Positions 33,941 to 43,493 of a DNA stretch of 64,000 nt are shown here, one piece after another. How positions within the stretch are numbered: position 1 is the stretch's first letter; each line of letters begins with the position of its first letter. The notes under the pieces are model-generated. The model did not search any database. It saw only the letters and a program-made list of their open reading frames with translations, and was not told the DNA's origin. A program made the translations under genes and the position numbers. This DNA comes from JAWKWH01 sp040830725 (lineage in GTDB: Bacteria; Pseudomonadota; Alphaproteobacteria; Rhizobiales; Rhizobiaceae): contig JBFOMG010000020.1 in NCBI GenBank assembly GCA_040830725.1, forward strand, positions 44,983 through 108,982, in the 5' to 3' direction.

Positions 33941-34032
33941 ACAGATGCTCCATCACCTAAATTGTCTACCGTCGCGCACTTGACCTTGGTGTGGCCTTGC
34001 GGTCAAGTCCGCCTCGAAATTTGGAGTCGTCA

Positions 34033-34692
34033 ATGGCTTATTCGGCTTATGTATTTGATGCTTACGGAACCTTGTTTGATGTTCACGCGGCGGTGCGTAA
34101 ACATGCGAATGAGGCTGGCCCCGACGGACAGCTTCTCTCCGACATCTGGCGCACGAAACAACTCGAGTATTCGTGGGTCAGAACGACCATGGGAAACTAC
34201 GAGGATTTTTGGAAACTGACGGAACTGGCGCTCGATTTCGCGTTCGCCAAGGTTCCGTCGGTTGATCCGGGTCTGAAAAAGCAATTGCTGGACGCCTATT
34301 GGACGCTGGATTGCTACGAAGAGGTTCCGCGCGTGCTGCGAGGGTTGAAAGACGGCGGCGCCAAGGTGGCCATTCTCTCCAACGGCTCGCCGGAAATGTT
34401 GGACGCAGCCGTCAAATCCGCCGCGTTGGACGGTATTCTTGATGACGTTTTTTCGGTCGAAGCCATCGGTCAATTCAAGGCAGTGCCGGAAGCCTATGAC
34501 ATGGTGACCACAGCCTGGCGATTGTACCCTGACGCCGTTTCATTCCAGTCCTCCAATCGATGGGACATTGCCGGTGCCAAAAAGTTCGGCTTCAGAACCG
34601 TGTGGATCAATCGTACGGCGCAGCCGGACGAGTATTTCGATTTTGCAGCCGACGCGATCCTGCCTTCGCTGGCAGGATTGTCTGAGGTCTGA
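34033..34692 (+). CDS. Type II haloacid dehalogenase
   Basis: A 219-residue HAD superfamily enzyme. The nucleophile Asp is in YVFDAYGTLFDVHAAV (motif I), the Ser/Thr motif in VAILSNGSPEMLDAAV, and the Lys/Asn motif in SFQSSNRWDIAGAKKFGFRT. This is the L-2-haloacid dehalogenase subfamily, which hydrolyses 2-chloro or 2-bromo acids; the natural substrate here is unknown. The typical SSNxWD site is present. The ATG at 34033 matches the family start. The Rieske gene follows in 13 bases. Confidence 0.88.
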   Translation: MAYSAYVFDAYGTLFDVHAAVRKHANEAGPDGQLLSDIWRTKQLEYSWVRTTMGNYEDFWKLTELALDFAFAKVPSVDPGLKKQLLDAYWTLDCYEEVPRVLRGLKDGGAKVAILSNGSPEMLDAAVKSAALDGILDDVFSVEAIGQFKAVPEAYDMVTTAWRLYPDAVSFQSSNRWDIAGAKKFGFRTVWINRTAQPDEYFDFAADAILPSLAGLSEV

Positions 34693-34704
34693 CGGTGTCT
34701 TGTG

Positions 34705-35850
34705 ATGGACAGGGAAACCGAAATTGCCCTACTCGACGAGTTGCTGGGCTTGAGGCGGGAAAATTCCGCCTACCTTGACGAGCGGGTTACGCATTCACCG
34801 GTCGATCGCTACACGGATGCAGACCGTTTCAATCTTGAGCGCGAGAAAATATTCCAGCAAGCACCGATGATAATCGCGCATGCCAGCGAAATTGCCGGCG
34901 AAGGCGATTTTCTGTGCCGGGAAATGGCCGGCTTTCCGGTGCTACTCACCAGGGACAGAGAAGGAGCGGTCAACGCTTTTTACAATGTATGCCGTCATCG
35001 CGGCGCTACCCTGGTCACAAAGCCGGCAGGCTGCCGCCACCGGTTCACATGTCCGTATCACGCCTGGACGTGGGACAATCAGGGGCACTTGATTGCGGTT
35101 CCCCACCAGGAACAGGGATTTCCCGAGCTTGACAAGGATGCCTACGGCTTGAAGCCGATCGCCTGCACCGAGCGATATGGGTGGATCTGGATTCAGTTTG
35201 GATCCGGCAAGAAAGAGTTTGGATTTGATCCGTTTCTTTCGCATCTGTCAGACGATTTGAGTTGGCTGCAAATGGATCAACTCGAGGTCTATGCCACCGA
35301 TGAACGCATGTGGGACACCAACTGGAAAGTCGTTGTTGAAGGCGGATTGGAAGCCTACCATTTTCGTGTTGCCCATGCCCGGACCATCGGCTCGCTGTTC
35401 CACGACAACCTTTCGACCTACCAGCAATTTGGCGCTCACATACGCTCTGTGCTGGCGCGCCGCAGCGTCGATGATCTGGTCGAGATGCCGAGGAATCAAT
35501 GGCGTATCCGGGAGCACGCAAACCTGCTCTACACCGTGTTTCCGAACACTGCTTTTCTGGTTCAGTCCGACCATGTTGTGTGGATCGTGTTCGCTCCGGA
35601 GGCACCTGACAAGACCCGGATAACCTGCACCACCTTGAAACCGCGTTCGGATCAGCCGGTCAGCGAGAAAGAAGAAAACTACTGGCGAAAAAACCACGAA
35701 TTGACAGTGGCGACTTTGAACGAGGACTTTGAACTGGCTGAGAAAATTCAGCGTGGATTCTCACTTGGCGTCAATCAACACCTGACATTCGGAAGATATG
35801 AAGGTGCACTGCACCGGTTCAACGAACAGGTCGATCAGCTGCTGAAATAA
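34705..35850 (+). CDS. Rieske-type aromatic ring-hydroxylating oxygenase, alpha subunit-like
   Basis: A 381-residue iron oxygenase. The Rieske [2Fe-2S] cluster is bound by CRHRGATLV and CPYHAWTWD (residues 95-120). The catalytic iron motif is in GGLEAYHFRVAHARTIG (two His), with Asp in the later DEDFELAEKIQRG-type stretch (NEDFELAEKIQRGF). No separate reductase or beta subunit lies nearby, so the substrate and partner are unknown; choline/carnitine-type monooxygenases look similar. The ATG at 34705 was chosen over the preceding GTG. It follows the dehalogenase directly. Confidence 0.85.
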   Translation: MDRETEIALLDELLGLRRENSAYLDERVTHSPVDRYTDADRFNLEREKIFQQAPMIIAHASEIAGEGDFLCREMAGFPVLLTRDREGAVNAFYNVCRHRGATLVTKPAGCRHRFTCPYHAWTWDNQGHLIAVPHQEQGFPELDKDAYGLKPIACTERYGWIWIQFGSGKKEFGFDPFLSHLSDDLSWLQMDQLEVYATDERMWDTNWKVVVEGGLEAYHFRVAHARTIGSLFHDNLSTYQQFGAHIRSVLARRSVDDLVEMPRNQWRIREHANLLYTVFPNTAFLVQSDHVVWIVFAPEAPDKTRITCTTLKPRSDQPVSEKEENYWRKNHELTVATLNEDFELAEKIQRGFSLGVNQHLTFGRYEGALHRFNEQVDQLLK

Positions 35851-35889
35851 CCGCTACTTCAATTTCAGAATATCGGGAAGCTGGCCGCG

Positions 35890-37542
35890 TCAGAATCCCT
35901 TTTTCAGGCTGCCCAATATCCCTCGCACAAGCGCCCTGCCAACCTGTGAACCCACCGAGCGAACTACCGATTTGATCGCCGCTTCGGCTACCGTCTGGCG
36001 ATTGGAGCGCCGCCTCGAGCGGCGTTTTTTTCTTGATCGCGAAGTGCGCCGCCGGCCGCGCCTGTCGTAATCGTCGTCATCGTCTGGACTGAAACCCGGG
36101 ATGGACCATCGGGTTCGACGCGATTCATACTCACGCTCTTCCTCTTCACGCTCCCGCCGTTCGCGCATTTCTTCCTCGCGTTCGCGGCGTTCCTCCTCTT
36201 CCTCCTCGCGGCGCTCAGCTTCTTCCTCCAGACGCGCGGCTTCTTCAGCACGTTTCTGCAGGATTTCGAACGCTGACTCGCGATCAACCGATTTATCGTA
36301 TTGCCCCGCCAAGGGGCTTTCAGCCATCAATTGTTTGCGTTCTGCATCGGTCAGCGGTCCGAGGCGCGATGCCGGGGGACGGATCAGGGTCCTCTGTACC
36401 ATCGACGGAACAGCTTTCGCCTCCATCGTCGAGACCAGCGCTTCGCCGACACCAAGTTTGGTGATGGCCTCGAAACAGTCGAAATCAGGGTTTGGCCGGA
36501 ACGTGTCTGCCGCAGTTTTCACCGCCTTCTGTTCGCGCGGCGTATAGGCACGAAGTGCGTGCTGGATGCGGTTGCCCAACTGGGCCAGCACTGAATCGGG
36601 CACATCAAGCGGGTTCTGCGTAACGAAGTAAACGCCAACGCCCTTGGAACGGATCAGGCGGACCACCTGCTCGACCCGCTCGAGCAATATTTTTGGTGCT
36701 TCGTCAAACAGAAGATGCGCTTCGTCGAAGAAGAACACGGCCTTTGGCTTGGCCGGGTCGCCAACTTCCGGCAGTTCCTCGAACAGTTCGGACATCAGCC
36801 AAAGCAGGAATGTCGCGTAAAGCCTCGGATTCATCATCAACTTGTCGGCCGCCAGCACATTGATGGCGCCGCGTCCGTCGCGCGTGGTTCGCATCAGGTC
36901 AGCAATCTTGAGCGCCGGTTCACCGAAGAAATGCTCCGCGCCCTGCTGTTCTAGCACCAGAAGCGCGCGCTGTATGGCGCCAACCGAGGCGTTGGTGATG
37001 TTTCCGTACTGCGTACCGATTTCATCCGCGCGTTCGGCAATGTTGGACAGAAGCGCCTGCAGATCCTTCAAATCGAGAAGTGCCAATCCTTCATCATCGG
37101 CTATTTTGAAGCAGATATTGATGATGCCTTCCTGCGCTTCCGACAGGTCCATCAGGCGCGACAGAAGCAGCGGTCCCATTTCCGATACCGTCGCTCTGAT
37201 GGGGTGACCTTTCTCGCCAAACAAGTCCCAGAAAATGACCGGAAATTCCTGAAACTCATAAGGGTCAAGTTTGATCGTATCGGCGCGCTTGATCAAAAAA
37301 TCCTTGGATTCACCAATCGCCGCAATCCCCGACAGGTCGCCTTTAATGTCGGCGCAAAAAACCGGAACACCGGCGTTGGACAGACCCTCTGCGAGAATTT
37401 GAAGCGTAACGGTTTTACCAGTTCCGGTCGCGCCGGTGACCAAACCATGGCGGTTGCCATACTTCAGCAGCAGTTCTTCCGGTTTCTGGTACTCGTCCTG
37501 TGGTGTCCGGCTGGCACCCAAAAATATCCGGTCGTCCTGCAT
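35890..37542 (-). CDS. HerA-like ATPase (DUF853 family)
   Basis: A 550-residue ATPase of the HerA/FtsK clan. Walker A is in GLVTGATGTGKTVTLQIL (about 25-40), Walker B and a following acidic patch in KAVFFFDEAHLLFDEAPKIL, and an arginine finger region around GVYFVTQNPLDVPDSVLAQL. The C-terminal third is unusually charged: runs of E and R (EEAERREEEEEERREREEEM) at about 435-480, then DDDDDYDRRGRRR and another basic stretch. The family is thought to act on DNA, but its role is unknown. It is divergent from mutA. Confidence 0.85.
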   Translation of the reverse strand: MQDDRIFLGASRTPQDEYQKPEELLLKYGNRHGLVTGATGTGKTVTLQILAEGLSNAGVPVFCADIKGDLSGIAAIGESKDFLIKRADTIKLDPYEFQEFPVIFWDLFGEKGHPIRATVSEMGPLLLSRLMDLSEAQEGIINICFKIADDEGLALLDLKDLQALLSNIAERADEIGTQYGNITNASVGAIQRALLVLEQQGAEHFFGEPALKIADLMRTTRDGRGAINVLAADKLMMNPRLYATFLLWLMSELFEELPEVGDPAKPKAVFFFDEAHLLFDEAPKILLERVEQVVRLIRSKGVGVYFVTQNPLDVPDSVLAQLGNRIQHALRAYTPREQKAVKTAADTFRPNPDFDCFEAITKLGVGEALVSTMEAKAVPSMVQRTLIRPPASRLGPLTDAERKQLMAESPLAGQYDKSVDRESAFEILQKRAEEAARLEEEAERREEEEEERREREEEMRERREREEEEREYESRRTRWSIPGFSPDDDDDYDRRGRRRTSRSRKKRRSRRRSNRQTVAEAAIKSVVRSVGSQVGRALVRGILGSLKKGF

Positions 37543-37797
37543 GCGATGATCTCCAACTTGCGGAAAAGCGGCGCGTATCCCGCGCAATATGTTTGTTCGC
37601 TAAACTGTATAGTCAGACTTGCGGTCTGTCTCAATGCCAAGAACCGCCCGCAAATCTCAGCGGCATTCTGTGCCGAAATAAACCACAACGAAAGACGAAG
37701 CCGATTTTGCATTTTCTAGGGCCTTCGTTGCATTGCAGCAAAGGGCTACACACCGTAATGTCGCGGCAAATTGCAAACCCGGCCTCAGAGATGCGAA

Positions 37798-39234
37798 ATG
37801 CCATTCAGTGTTATCAACAATGCCCAGTTTCCGGAGGTGGATTACGCCGCATGGCGTGCGCTGGCAGAAAAGGCTTTGAAGGGCCAGCCTTTCGAAGACG
37901 CATTGATTGATACGACCGAAGACGGAATCCAGGTCCAGCCGATTTACGAGCGTGCGGAGGCAAAGCCGCTTCGCCGCCGGGAACCATCCCGTCCATGGCG
38001 CATTGTTCAGCGAATTGACGATCCCGACCCAGACCGCGCCAACAAACAGGCCATGGAGGATGCGAACAATGGCGCGACGGGGTTGGCGCTTGTGTTCGAG
38101 GGCGCTCCTAACGCATTTGGTTACGGAATACCTGCCGATCGCGAAGTACTTGGCCAGGTTCTGTCTGATGTGCCGCTCGGCAAACTCTATCTGCGGATCG
38201 ATTCCCATCCACAAAGCAGAGCGTCGATCGACTGGATTATCGATCTCTATGGAAAGCGCAGAATCGACCCGGCTGGTCTGAGGTTTTCATTTGGCCTGGA
38301 TCCGGCGGCGATTTTTGCCGGGACCGGCCGATTGAACATGTCTGTCGAGGCACTTCAGGCTTCGATGCCGCAATCGTTGGCGCATTTTTTCGCACTCGGG
38401 CTGCCCGGTGTGCTGCTGGAGGCGGACGGCCGGGTCTATCACAACGCCGGAGCCACAGCGGCGCAAGAGCTTGGCGCCATGCTTGCGAGCGCAGTCTCGC
38501 ATTTGCGCATGTTCGAGCAGGCACGCCAACCGCTCGTCTATTCAGCACCTCACATCGGATTTTCCCTGTCTGTGGATCAGGATCAATTCCTGTCCATGGC
38601 CAAGATTCGCGCGATCCGAAAACTGTGGGCGCGTGTTCAGGAGGCATGCGGTGTCGAGGCTGCACCAGCCACGGTGCATGCTGAGACATCGTGGCACATG
38701 CTTACCGGGAAAGATGCAGAAACCAACATATTGCGGTCAACAATCGCGGGATTTTCCGCTGCCGCTGGCGGTGCGGATTCAATCTCGATTATTCCCCATA
38801 ACGCGCCCCATGGACTGTCCGATCCATTTGCAAGGCGAATTGCCCGCAATACGCAATTGATCCTTGCCGACGAAAGCCACTTGGCATTCGTTTCAGATCC
38901 CGGTGCTGGTGCGGGCGGTATCGAAGCGCTGACTGATGCGATGTGCGAGCAAGCGTGGGCGGAGTTTCAGGCAATCGAAGCAGATGGCGGTCTTCTGGAA
39001 AACCTGATCAACGGAAAGCTTCAGGCAAAAATCGTTGCAAATCGCCAGTCGCGAGGCAGCCGCTTTGCGGGCGGTGAAATTCCCCTTGTCGGCGTCAACC
39101 GTTTTCCCTTGGACAAGGAACGGGTGGTGAAGGTCTTGGAAGCTGATCATCGACCCATGCCAAGCGAGGGTGCGGTTCACTGCGAGAAGCTGGAAACCGT
39201 GCGGCTGGAAACGCTTGACGGAGACAGATCATGA
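37798..39234 (+). CDS. mutA: Methylmalonyl-CoA mutase small subunit
   Basis: A 478-residue subunit of the adenosylcobalamin-dependent mutase, which converts (R)-methylmalonyl-CoA and succinyl-CoA at the end of propionate breakdown. The alpha/beta barrel is recognisable in EVDYAAWRALAEKALKGQPF, WRIVQRIDDPDPDRANKQAM and FAAAAGGADSISIIPHNAPH-type residues (SAAAGGADSISIIPHN). It lacks the B12 domain, as small subunits do. The ATG at 37798 gives the usual start. It overlaps mutB by four bases. Confidence 0.92.
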   Translation: MPFSVINNAQFPEVDYAAWRALAEKALKGQPFEDALIDTTEDGIQVQPIYERAEAKPLRRREPSRPWRIVQRIDDPDPDRANKQAMEDANNGATGLALVFEGAPNAFGYGIPADREVLGQVLSDVPLGKLYLRIDSHPQSRASIDWIIDLYGKRRIDPAGLRFSFGLDPAAIFAGTGRLNMSVEALQASMPQSLAHFFALGLPGVLLEADGRVYHNAGATAAQELGAMLASAVSHLRMFEQARQPLVYSAPHIGFSLSVDQDQFLSMAKIRAIRKLWARVQEACGVEAAPATVHAETSWHMLTGKDAETNILRSTIAGFSAAAGGADSISIIPHNAPHGLSDPFARRIARNTQLILADESHLAFVSDPGAGAGGIEALTDAMCEQAWAEFQAIEADGGLLENLINGKLQAKIVANRQSRGSRFAGGEIPLVGVNRFPLDKERVVKVLEADHRPMPSEGAVHCEKLETVRLETLDGDRS

Positions 39235-41357
39235 TCCCTGATTTCGCCAAGGTCGACTGGCCGTCCTCGGAATCGGACGAGGCGGCCCCGGATCAATCGC
39301 TCTGGAACACGCCCGAAGGCATCGCTGTAAAACGAAATTATGAAGCGAGCGATCTCGAGGGTCTGAACTTTCTCGATACCTGGCCTGGCGAAGCGCCGTT
39401 CATTCGCGGCCCCTACCCGACCATGTATGTTCAACGACCGTGGACGATCCGCCAGTATGCCGGCTATTCGACGGCTGAGGAATCGAATGCATTCTACCGG
39501 CGCAATCTTGCTGCCGGTCAAAAAGGCTTGTCGGTTGCATTCGACCTTGCGACCCATCGCGGCTATGACAGCGACCATCCGCGCGTTGCCGGCGATGTCG
39601 GCATGGCCGGCGTGGCAATCGATTCAATTTTGGACATGCGGCAATTGTTCGAGGGAATACCGCTCGACGAGATGACCGTGTCGATGACGATGAACGGAGC
39701 GGTTCTGCCGATCCTTGCGCTGTATGTCGTTGCCGCGGAAGAACAGGGGGTAAGTCAGGAAAAGCTGGCCGGTACCATTCAAAACGACATTTTGAAGGAG
39801 TTCATGGTCCGCAACACCTATATTTATCCTCCAAAACCTTCGATGCGGATCGTTTCCGACATCTTTTCGTACACTTCGGCGAACATGCCGAAGTTCAATT
39901 CGATCTCGATCTCCGGCTATCACATGCAGGAAGCCGGCGCTTCTGCCGATCTGGAGTTGGCCTACACAATCGCTGACGGGATCGAATATGCCCGGGCCGG
40001 TGTCGCTGCCGGGCTGGATATCGACAAGTTCGCGCCTCGGTTATCCTTCTTTTGGGCCATCGGCATGAACTTCTTCATGGAAGTTGCCAAGATGCGGGCG
40101 GCCCGGCTGTTGTGGGCGGCACTGATGCAGAAAGAGTTTTCGCCGAAAGATCAGCGCTCGCTGTCTCTGCGGACTCATTGTCAGACTTCGGGCTGGTCCC
40201 TGACAGCGCAGGATCCCTACAACAATATCATGCGCACCATGGTCGAAGCCATGGCGGCGACGCAGGGTCATACGCAGTCATTGCACACCAATTCGTTCGA
40301 TGAGGCGCTGGCTTTGCCCACCGATCATTCAGCCCGGATTGCCCGCAACACGCAGATCGTTTTGCAGCTGGAATCCGGTACCACGCGGATAATCGATCCG
40401 TGGGGTGGTTCCGCGTATGTCGAACGCCTCACACACGATCTTGCCGCACGTGCCATGACCCATATTGAAGAGGTTGAGGGTCTTGGTGGCATGGCTGCGG
40501 CCATTGAACAGGGTATTCCGAAACTCAGAATCGAGGAGGCGGCGGCGCGAACGCAGGCGCGTATCGATTCCGGTGAGCAGCCGGTGATTGGCGTTAACGC
40601 TTTTCAGCCGAAAGAAGACATCGAAGTCGATGTGTTGAAAGTCGACAACGCAGAAGTTCGTGCCAGACAACTGTCCAAGCTTCAATCCTTGAAGGGCACT
40701 CGCGAAGTTTCGGCTGTCGAAACAGCACTGCAAGCGCTTTCCAAAGCGGCAGAAAGCAATGGAAATTTGCTGGAGTTCTCCATCAATGCTGCTCGCGCCG
40801 GCGCAACGGTAGGTGAGATCAGCATGGCACTGGAACGGGTCTTTGGCCGCCACGTCGCAGAAATCAAATCCATCTCCGGTGTTTACGGTAGTGAAATCGG
40901 CGACCTTCCAGCCGCAGCCCGTGTTGCGGAAAAGATAGAATCATGGCGCAAATCCAACGGTGGCCCACCCCGCATGCTGGTCGCCAAAATGGGTCAGGAT
41001 GGTCATGATCGTGGACAGAAGGTCATCGCCACGGCGTTCTCTGACCTGGGATTTGATGTCGTTATTGGATCGATGTTCCAGACGCCTGAGGAAGTCGCCA
41101 AACTGGCTGTCGAGAGCGATGTCCAGATTGTCGGTGCTTCTTCACTCACCGCTGGCCATCTGACCATGGTGCCTGAGCTGAAGGAGGCACTGACCAAGCG
41201 CGGTGCGGAAGATGTGATGATTGCTATCGGCGGCGTGATCCCGCCGCAGGACTATGAAGCGGTTACCAAGGCTGGCGCAGATGCAATTTTCCCACCCGGA
41301 ACGGTGATTCCGGAAGCGGCGGAACTGTTGATGGATGCTCTGATCGAGCGTTCCTGA
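39231..41357 (+). CDS. mutB: Methylmalonyl-CoA mutase large subunit
   Basis: A 708-residue catalytic subunit. The TIM barrel shows ATHRGYDSDHPRVAGDVGMA, SMTMNGAVLPILALYVVAAE and RTHCQTSGWSLTAQDPYNN. The C-terminal cobalamin domain starts near residue 575 with AKMGQDGHDRGQKVIATAFS, carrying the DxHxxG His that ligates cobalt, then SSLTAGH and GGVIPP. Overlap with mutA (ATGA) makes an operon. Epimerase and propionyl-CoA carboxylase genes are not in the window. Confidence 0.96.
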   Translation: MIPDFAKVDWPSSESDEAAPDQSLWNTPEGIAVKRNYEASDLEGLNFLDTWPGEAPFIRGPYPTMYVQRPWTIRQYAGYSTAEESNAFYRRNLAAGQKGLSVAFDLATHRGYDSDHPRVAGDVGMAGVAIDSILDMRQLFEGIPLDEMTVSMTMNGAVLPILALYVVAAEEQGVSQEKLAGTIQNDILKEFMVRNTYIYPPKPSMRIVSDIFSYTSANMPKFNSISISGYHMQEAGASADLELAYTIADGIEYARAGVAAGLDIDKFAPRLSFFWAIGMNFFMEVAKMRAARLLWAALMQKEFSPKDQRSLSLRTHCQTSGWSLTAQDPYNNIMRTMVEAMAATQGHTQSLHTNSFDEALALPTDHSARIARNTQIVLQLESGTTRIIDPWGGSAYVERLTHDLAARAMTHIEEVEGLGGMAAAIEQGIPKLRIEEAAARTQARIDSGEQPVIGVNAFQPKEDIEVDVLKVDNAEVRARQLSKLQSLKGTREVSAVETALQALSKAAESNGNLLEFSINAARAGATVGEISMALERVFGRHVAEIKSISGVYGSEIGDLPAAARVAEKIESWRKSNGGPPRMLVAKMGQDGHDRGQKVIATAFSDLGFDVVIGSMFQTPEEVAKLAVESDVQIVGASSLTAGHLTMVPELKEALTKRGAEDVMIAIGGVIPPQDYEAVTKAGADAIFPPGTVIPEAAELLMDALIERS

Positions 41358-41362
41358 TCTCT

Positions 41363-41416
41363 GTTATAACTACTGTTGCAATCGATCGTTTTCGATGTTA
41401 TAAACATTGTTATAAC
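41363..41416. promoter_or_regulatory. Candidate autoregulatory operator of the toxin-antitoxin operon
   Basis: GTTATAAC occurs as a perfect palindrome at 41363-41370 and 41409-41416, and a third imperfect copy TGTTATAAACA lies at 41396-41406. All are within 70 bases of the antitoxin ATG. AbrB/MazE antitoxins usually repress their own operon through such palindromes. Confidence 0.6.
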
Positions 41417-41429
41417 ATTGGAAAACGCC

Positions 41430-41651
41430 ATGAAAACGACCATTCGTAAAATCGGCAATTCGGAAGGTGTCATCATTCCGAAGGACGTTTTAAACAAACT
41501 CGGTCTGAAGGCTGGAGACGAAGTGCAGGTTGTCGAAGACAACGGCAATGTGCGTTTGATTCCCGCTGAAACCGACCTTTCGAAGCAGCTCGAAGCCGCA
41601 CGTGAGTGCATGGACAAATACCGCGTCGCGCTGCGCGAATTGGCCAAGTGA
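41430..41651 (+). CDS. AbrB/MazE-type antitoxin
   Basis: A 73-residue swapped-hairpin DNA-binding protein. The N-terminal half (MKTTIRKIGNSEGVIIPKDV LNKLGLKAGDE-type residues) is a typical AbrB/SpoVT fold, with the GNS.GV.IPK motif. The C-terminal half (LSKQLEAARECMDKYRVALR) should bind the toxin. Its stop overlaps the GTG start of the Doc-type gene. It is expected to neutralise the downstream protein and repress the operon. Fic/Doc toxins are more often paired with Phd, so the MazE-type partner is noteworthy. Confidence 0.88.
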   Translation: MKTTIRKIGNSEGVIIPKDVLNKLGLKAGDEVQVVEDNGNVRLIPAETDLSKQLEAARECMDKYRVALRELAK

Positions 41652-42037
41652 CCGAATATTCCTGGCTGCCGCGAGAAGCGGTAGAAATTTTTCACGAAGA
41701 GCAGCTCCGCGAACATGGCGGATTGGCCGGTATCAAAGACGAGAACGCACTTGAGGCGGCTCTTGCTCGGCCTTTGAACAAGGCCGCCTATGGTGAACCC
41801 GACCTATTCGAACTTGCAGTTGCATATCTATATGAAATCGCGCGCAACCATCCATTTGCGGACGGCAACAAACGGACGGCATTCGTCTCAGCCTATGTCT
41901 TCCTGCGATTGCATGGATATCGTATCGAGGCCACCCAAGGAGAAATTGTCGAATTTGTCCTCTCGGTTGCTGCGGGCGAAATAGACGAAACGGGTGCGGC
42001 AATGTTTTTCCGCGATTTTGCCTTCGAACTCAAATAG
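41648..42037 (+). CDS. Doc-family (Fic-fold) toxin
   Basis: A 129-residue death-on-curing family protein. The active-site loop is HPFADGNKRTAFVSAYVFLR, close to the Doc HxFxDANKR motif. Doc phosphorylates EF-Tu and stops translation; that activity is known for P1 Doc and inferred here. The GTG at 41648 gives MTEYSWLPREAVEIFHEEQL, a typical Doc start, and overlaps the antitoxin stop (GTGA). No sign of inactivation was seen. Confidence 0.88.
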   Translation: MTEYSWLPREAVEIFHEEQLREHGGLAGIKDENALEAALARPLNKAAYGEPDLFELAVAYLYEIARNHPFADGNKRTAFVSAYVFLRLHGYRIEATQGEIVEFVLSVAAGEIDETGAAMFFRDFAFELK

Positions 42038-42119
42038 GGATAGGCTTTCCCGGTCTGAAACACCTGAACTGGCATGAATTGTGCTCCTTGTACCCCCAAC
42101 AGGGAGCGGTGTGCCGTTC

Positions 42120-43493
42120 ATGGACAGACGAATATTGCTGAAATCCGCGATGGGGCTGGGGCTGGCCGGATTGAGCGCACCTGCATTGGGTGCAGGTGCG
42201 CTCTCCGGTGTCTCGACAAATTCCTTGCGCGGCTCGATCGATGCGACAGAGCTGGGTATCCGCCCGGACGCATTCGACAATCAAAGCAAGGCCTTCAACA
42301 GGATGCTGCTAAAGGCAGCGGAACGAAACCTTCCAGTCCACCTTCCGGCGGGCAATTACGTTGTTTCCAATCTCAAGCTTCCCGCAAATGTCCGGATATC
42401 CGGGGTTCCGGGTGCAACACGGATAATTTACGGCGGTGACGGGCATCTGTTTGCCGGCGAAAATCTCGACTTGTTCGACATTTCCGGGCTGACAATCGAC
42501 GGCGCTAACCACTGGCTTGCTGATTACACCCAAGGCCTTGTCGATATTCGCCGGGCGCGCCACGTGGACATCAATAATTGCGAGTTCATCGGCAGCGGCA
42601 AGAACGGCATCGCGCTTGAACGCAGCGGCGGCCGGATTGAGCGGTCAACGATAAGTGGTGCGGCCGATGCGGCGATCTATTCCGTCGAAGGCGGCAGGCT
42701 GAACATCACTGGCAACCGCGTCACCGATTGCGCAAATGGCGGCATTCTCGTTCACCGCTGGCAGATTGCCGATGACGGCGCCATCATCTCCGAGAATCGC
42801 ATTGACCGTATTTCGGCGCAGAATGGTGGAACCGGGCAAAACGGTAATGGCATTAATGTGTTTCGCGCCAACAATGTCCTGATATCCGGCAATGTTGTTG
42901 CAGATTGCGCATTTTCTGCCATTCGCGCCAACTCGGCGAGCAATATTCAGGTCACGGGCAACAATTGTTCCCATTCCGGTGAAACCGCCATCTACGCGGA
43001 ATTTGCATTTGACGGTGCGGTGGTCAGTTCAAATATCGTCGACGGGGCCGCCAACGGAATATCGATTGTCAACTTCAACAACGGCGGCAGGTTGGGCGTT
43101 TGTTCGGGAAATCTCGTGCGCAATCTGTCGGAAGTTGGCCCCTACCCTGCTGACGCACCGGGTTTCGGGGTCGGAATCTCGGTTGAAGCGGACACGTCAG
43201 TCACGGGCAATGTGATTGAGAGCGCGCCGCTCTACGGAATTCATATCGGCTGGGGGGAATTCATGCGAAATGTGGTGGCTTCCGGAAACGTCATCCGCAA
43301 GGCCGGCGAAGGTATCGCCGTTTCTGTGGTCGAAGGATCAGGATCCGCTGTCATAACCGACAATGTGATTGAGGACACCGTGCACGGAGCGATTTTCGGT
43401 CACCGGTGGAAAAAGCGGGTCACCGGCGATCTGGCCCGTACTGGATCCGGCGAGTGGCCGCGGTTGCGGGTTGAACGCAACCTCACGAGTTAA
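42120..43493 (+). CDS. Tat-exported right-handed beta-helix protein (TIGR03808)
   Basis: A 457-residue protein with a twin-arginine signal (MDRRILLKSAMGLGLAGLSA). A long right-handed parallel beta-helix follows, built of repeats such as NNVLISGNVVADCAFSAIRA and FDGAVVSSNIVDGAANGISI. It matches TIGR03808, a Tat-translocated repetitive protein of rhizobia and relatives with no known function. The fold is shared with pectate lyase-like enzymes, so polysaccharide binding or cleavage is possible. Its end overlaps the convergent asparaginase gene. Confidence 0.85.
   Translation: MDRRILLKSAMGLGLAGLSAPALGAGALSGVSTNSLRGSIDATELGIRPDAFDNQSKAFNRMLLKAAERNLPVHLPAGNYVVSNLKLPANVRISGVPGATRIIYGGDGHLFAGENLDLFDISGLTIDGANHWLADYTQGLVDIRRARHVDINNCEFIGSGKNGIALERSGGRIERSTISGAADAAIYSVEGGRLNITGNRVTDCANGGILVHRWQIADDGAIISENRIDRISAQNGGTGQNGNGINVFRANNVLISGNVVADCAFSAIRANSASNIQVTGNNCSHSGETAIYAEFAFDGAVVSSNIVDGAANGISIVNFNNGGRLGVCSGNLVRNLSEVGPYPADAPGFGVGISVEADTSVTGNVIESAPLYGIHIGWGEFMRNVVASGNVIRKAGEGIAVSVVEGSGSAVITDNVIEDTVHGAIFGHRWKKRVTGDLARTGSGEWPRLRVERNLTS

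Noticed and set aside
36101..36547. A 148-codon plus-strand frame very rich in Ser and Arg
   Set aside because: It is the antisense of the Glu/Arg-rich tail of the HerA-like ATPase; its odd composition follows from that.
37543..37797. Cobalamin riboswitch before mutA
   Set aside because: The 255 bases show no B12-box-like sequence that I can recognise and have to serve two divergent promoters.
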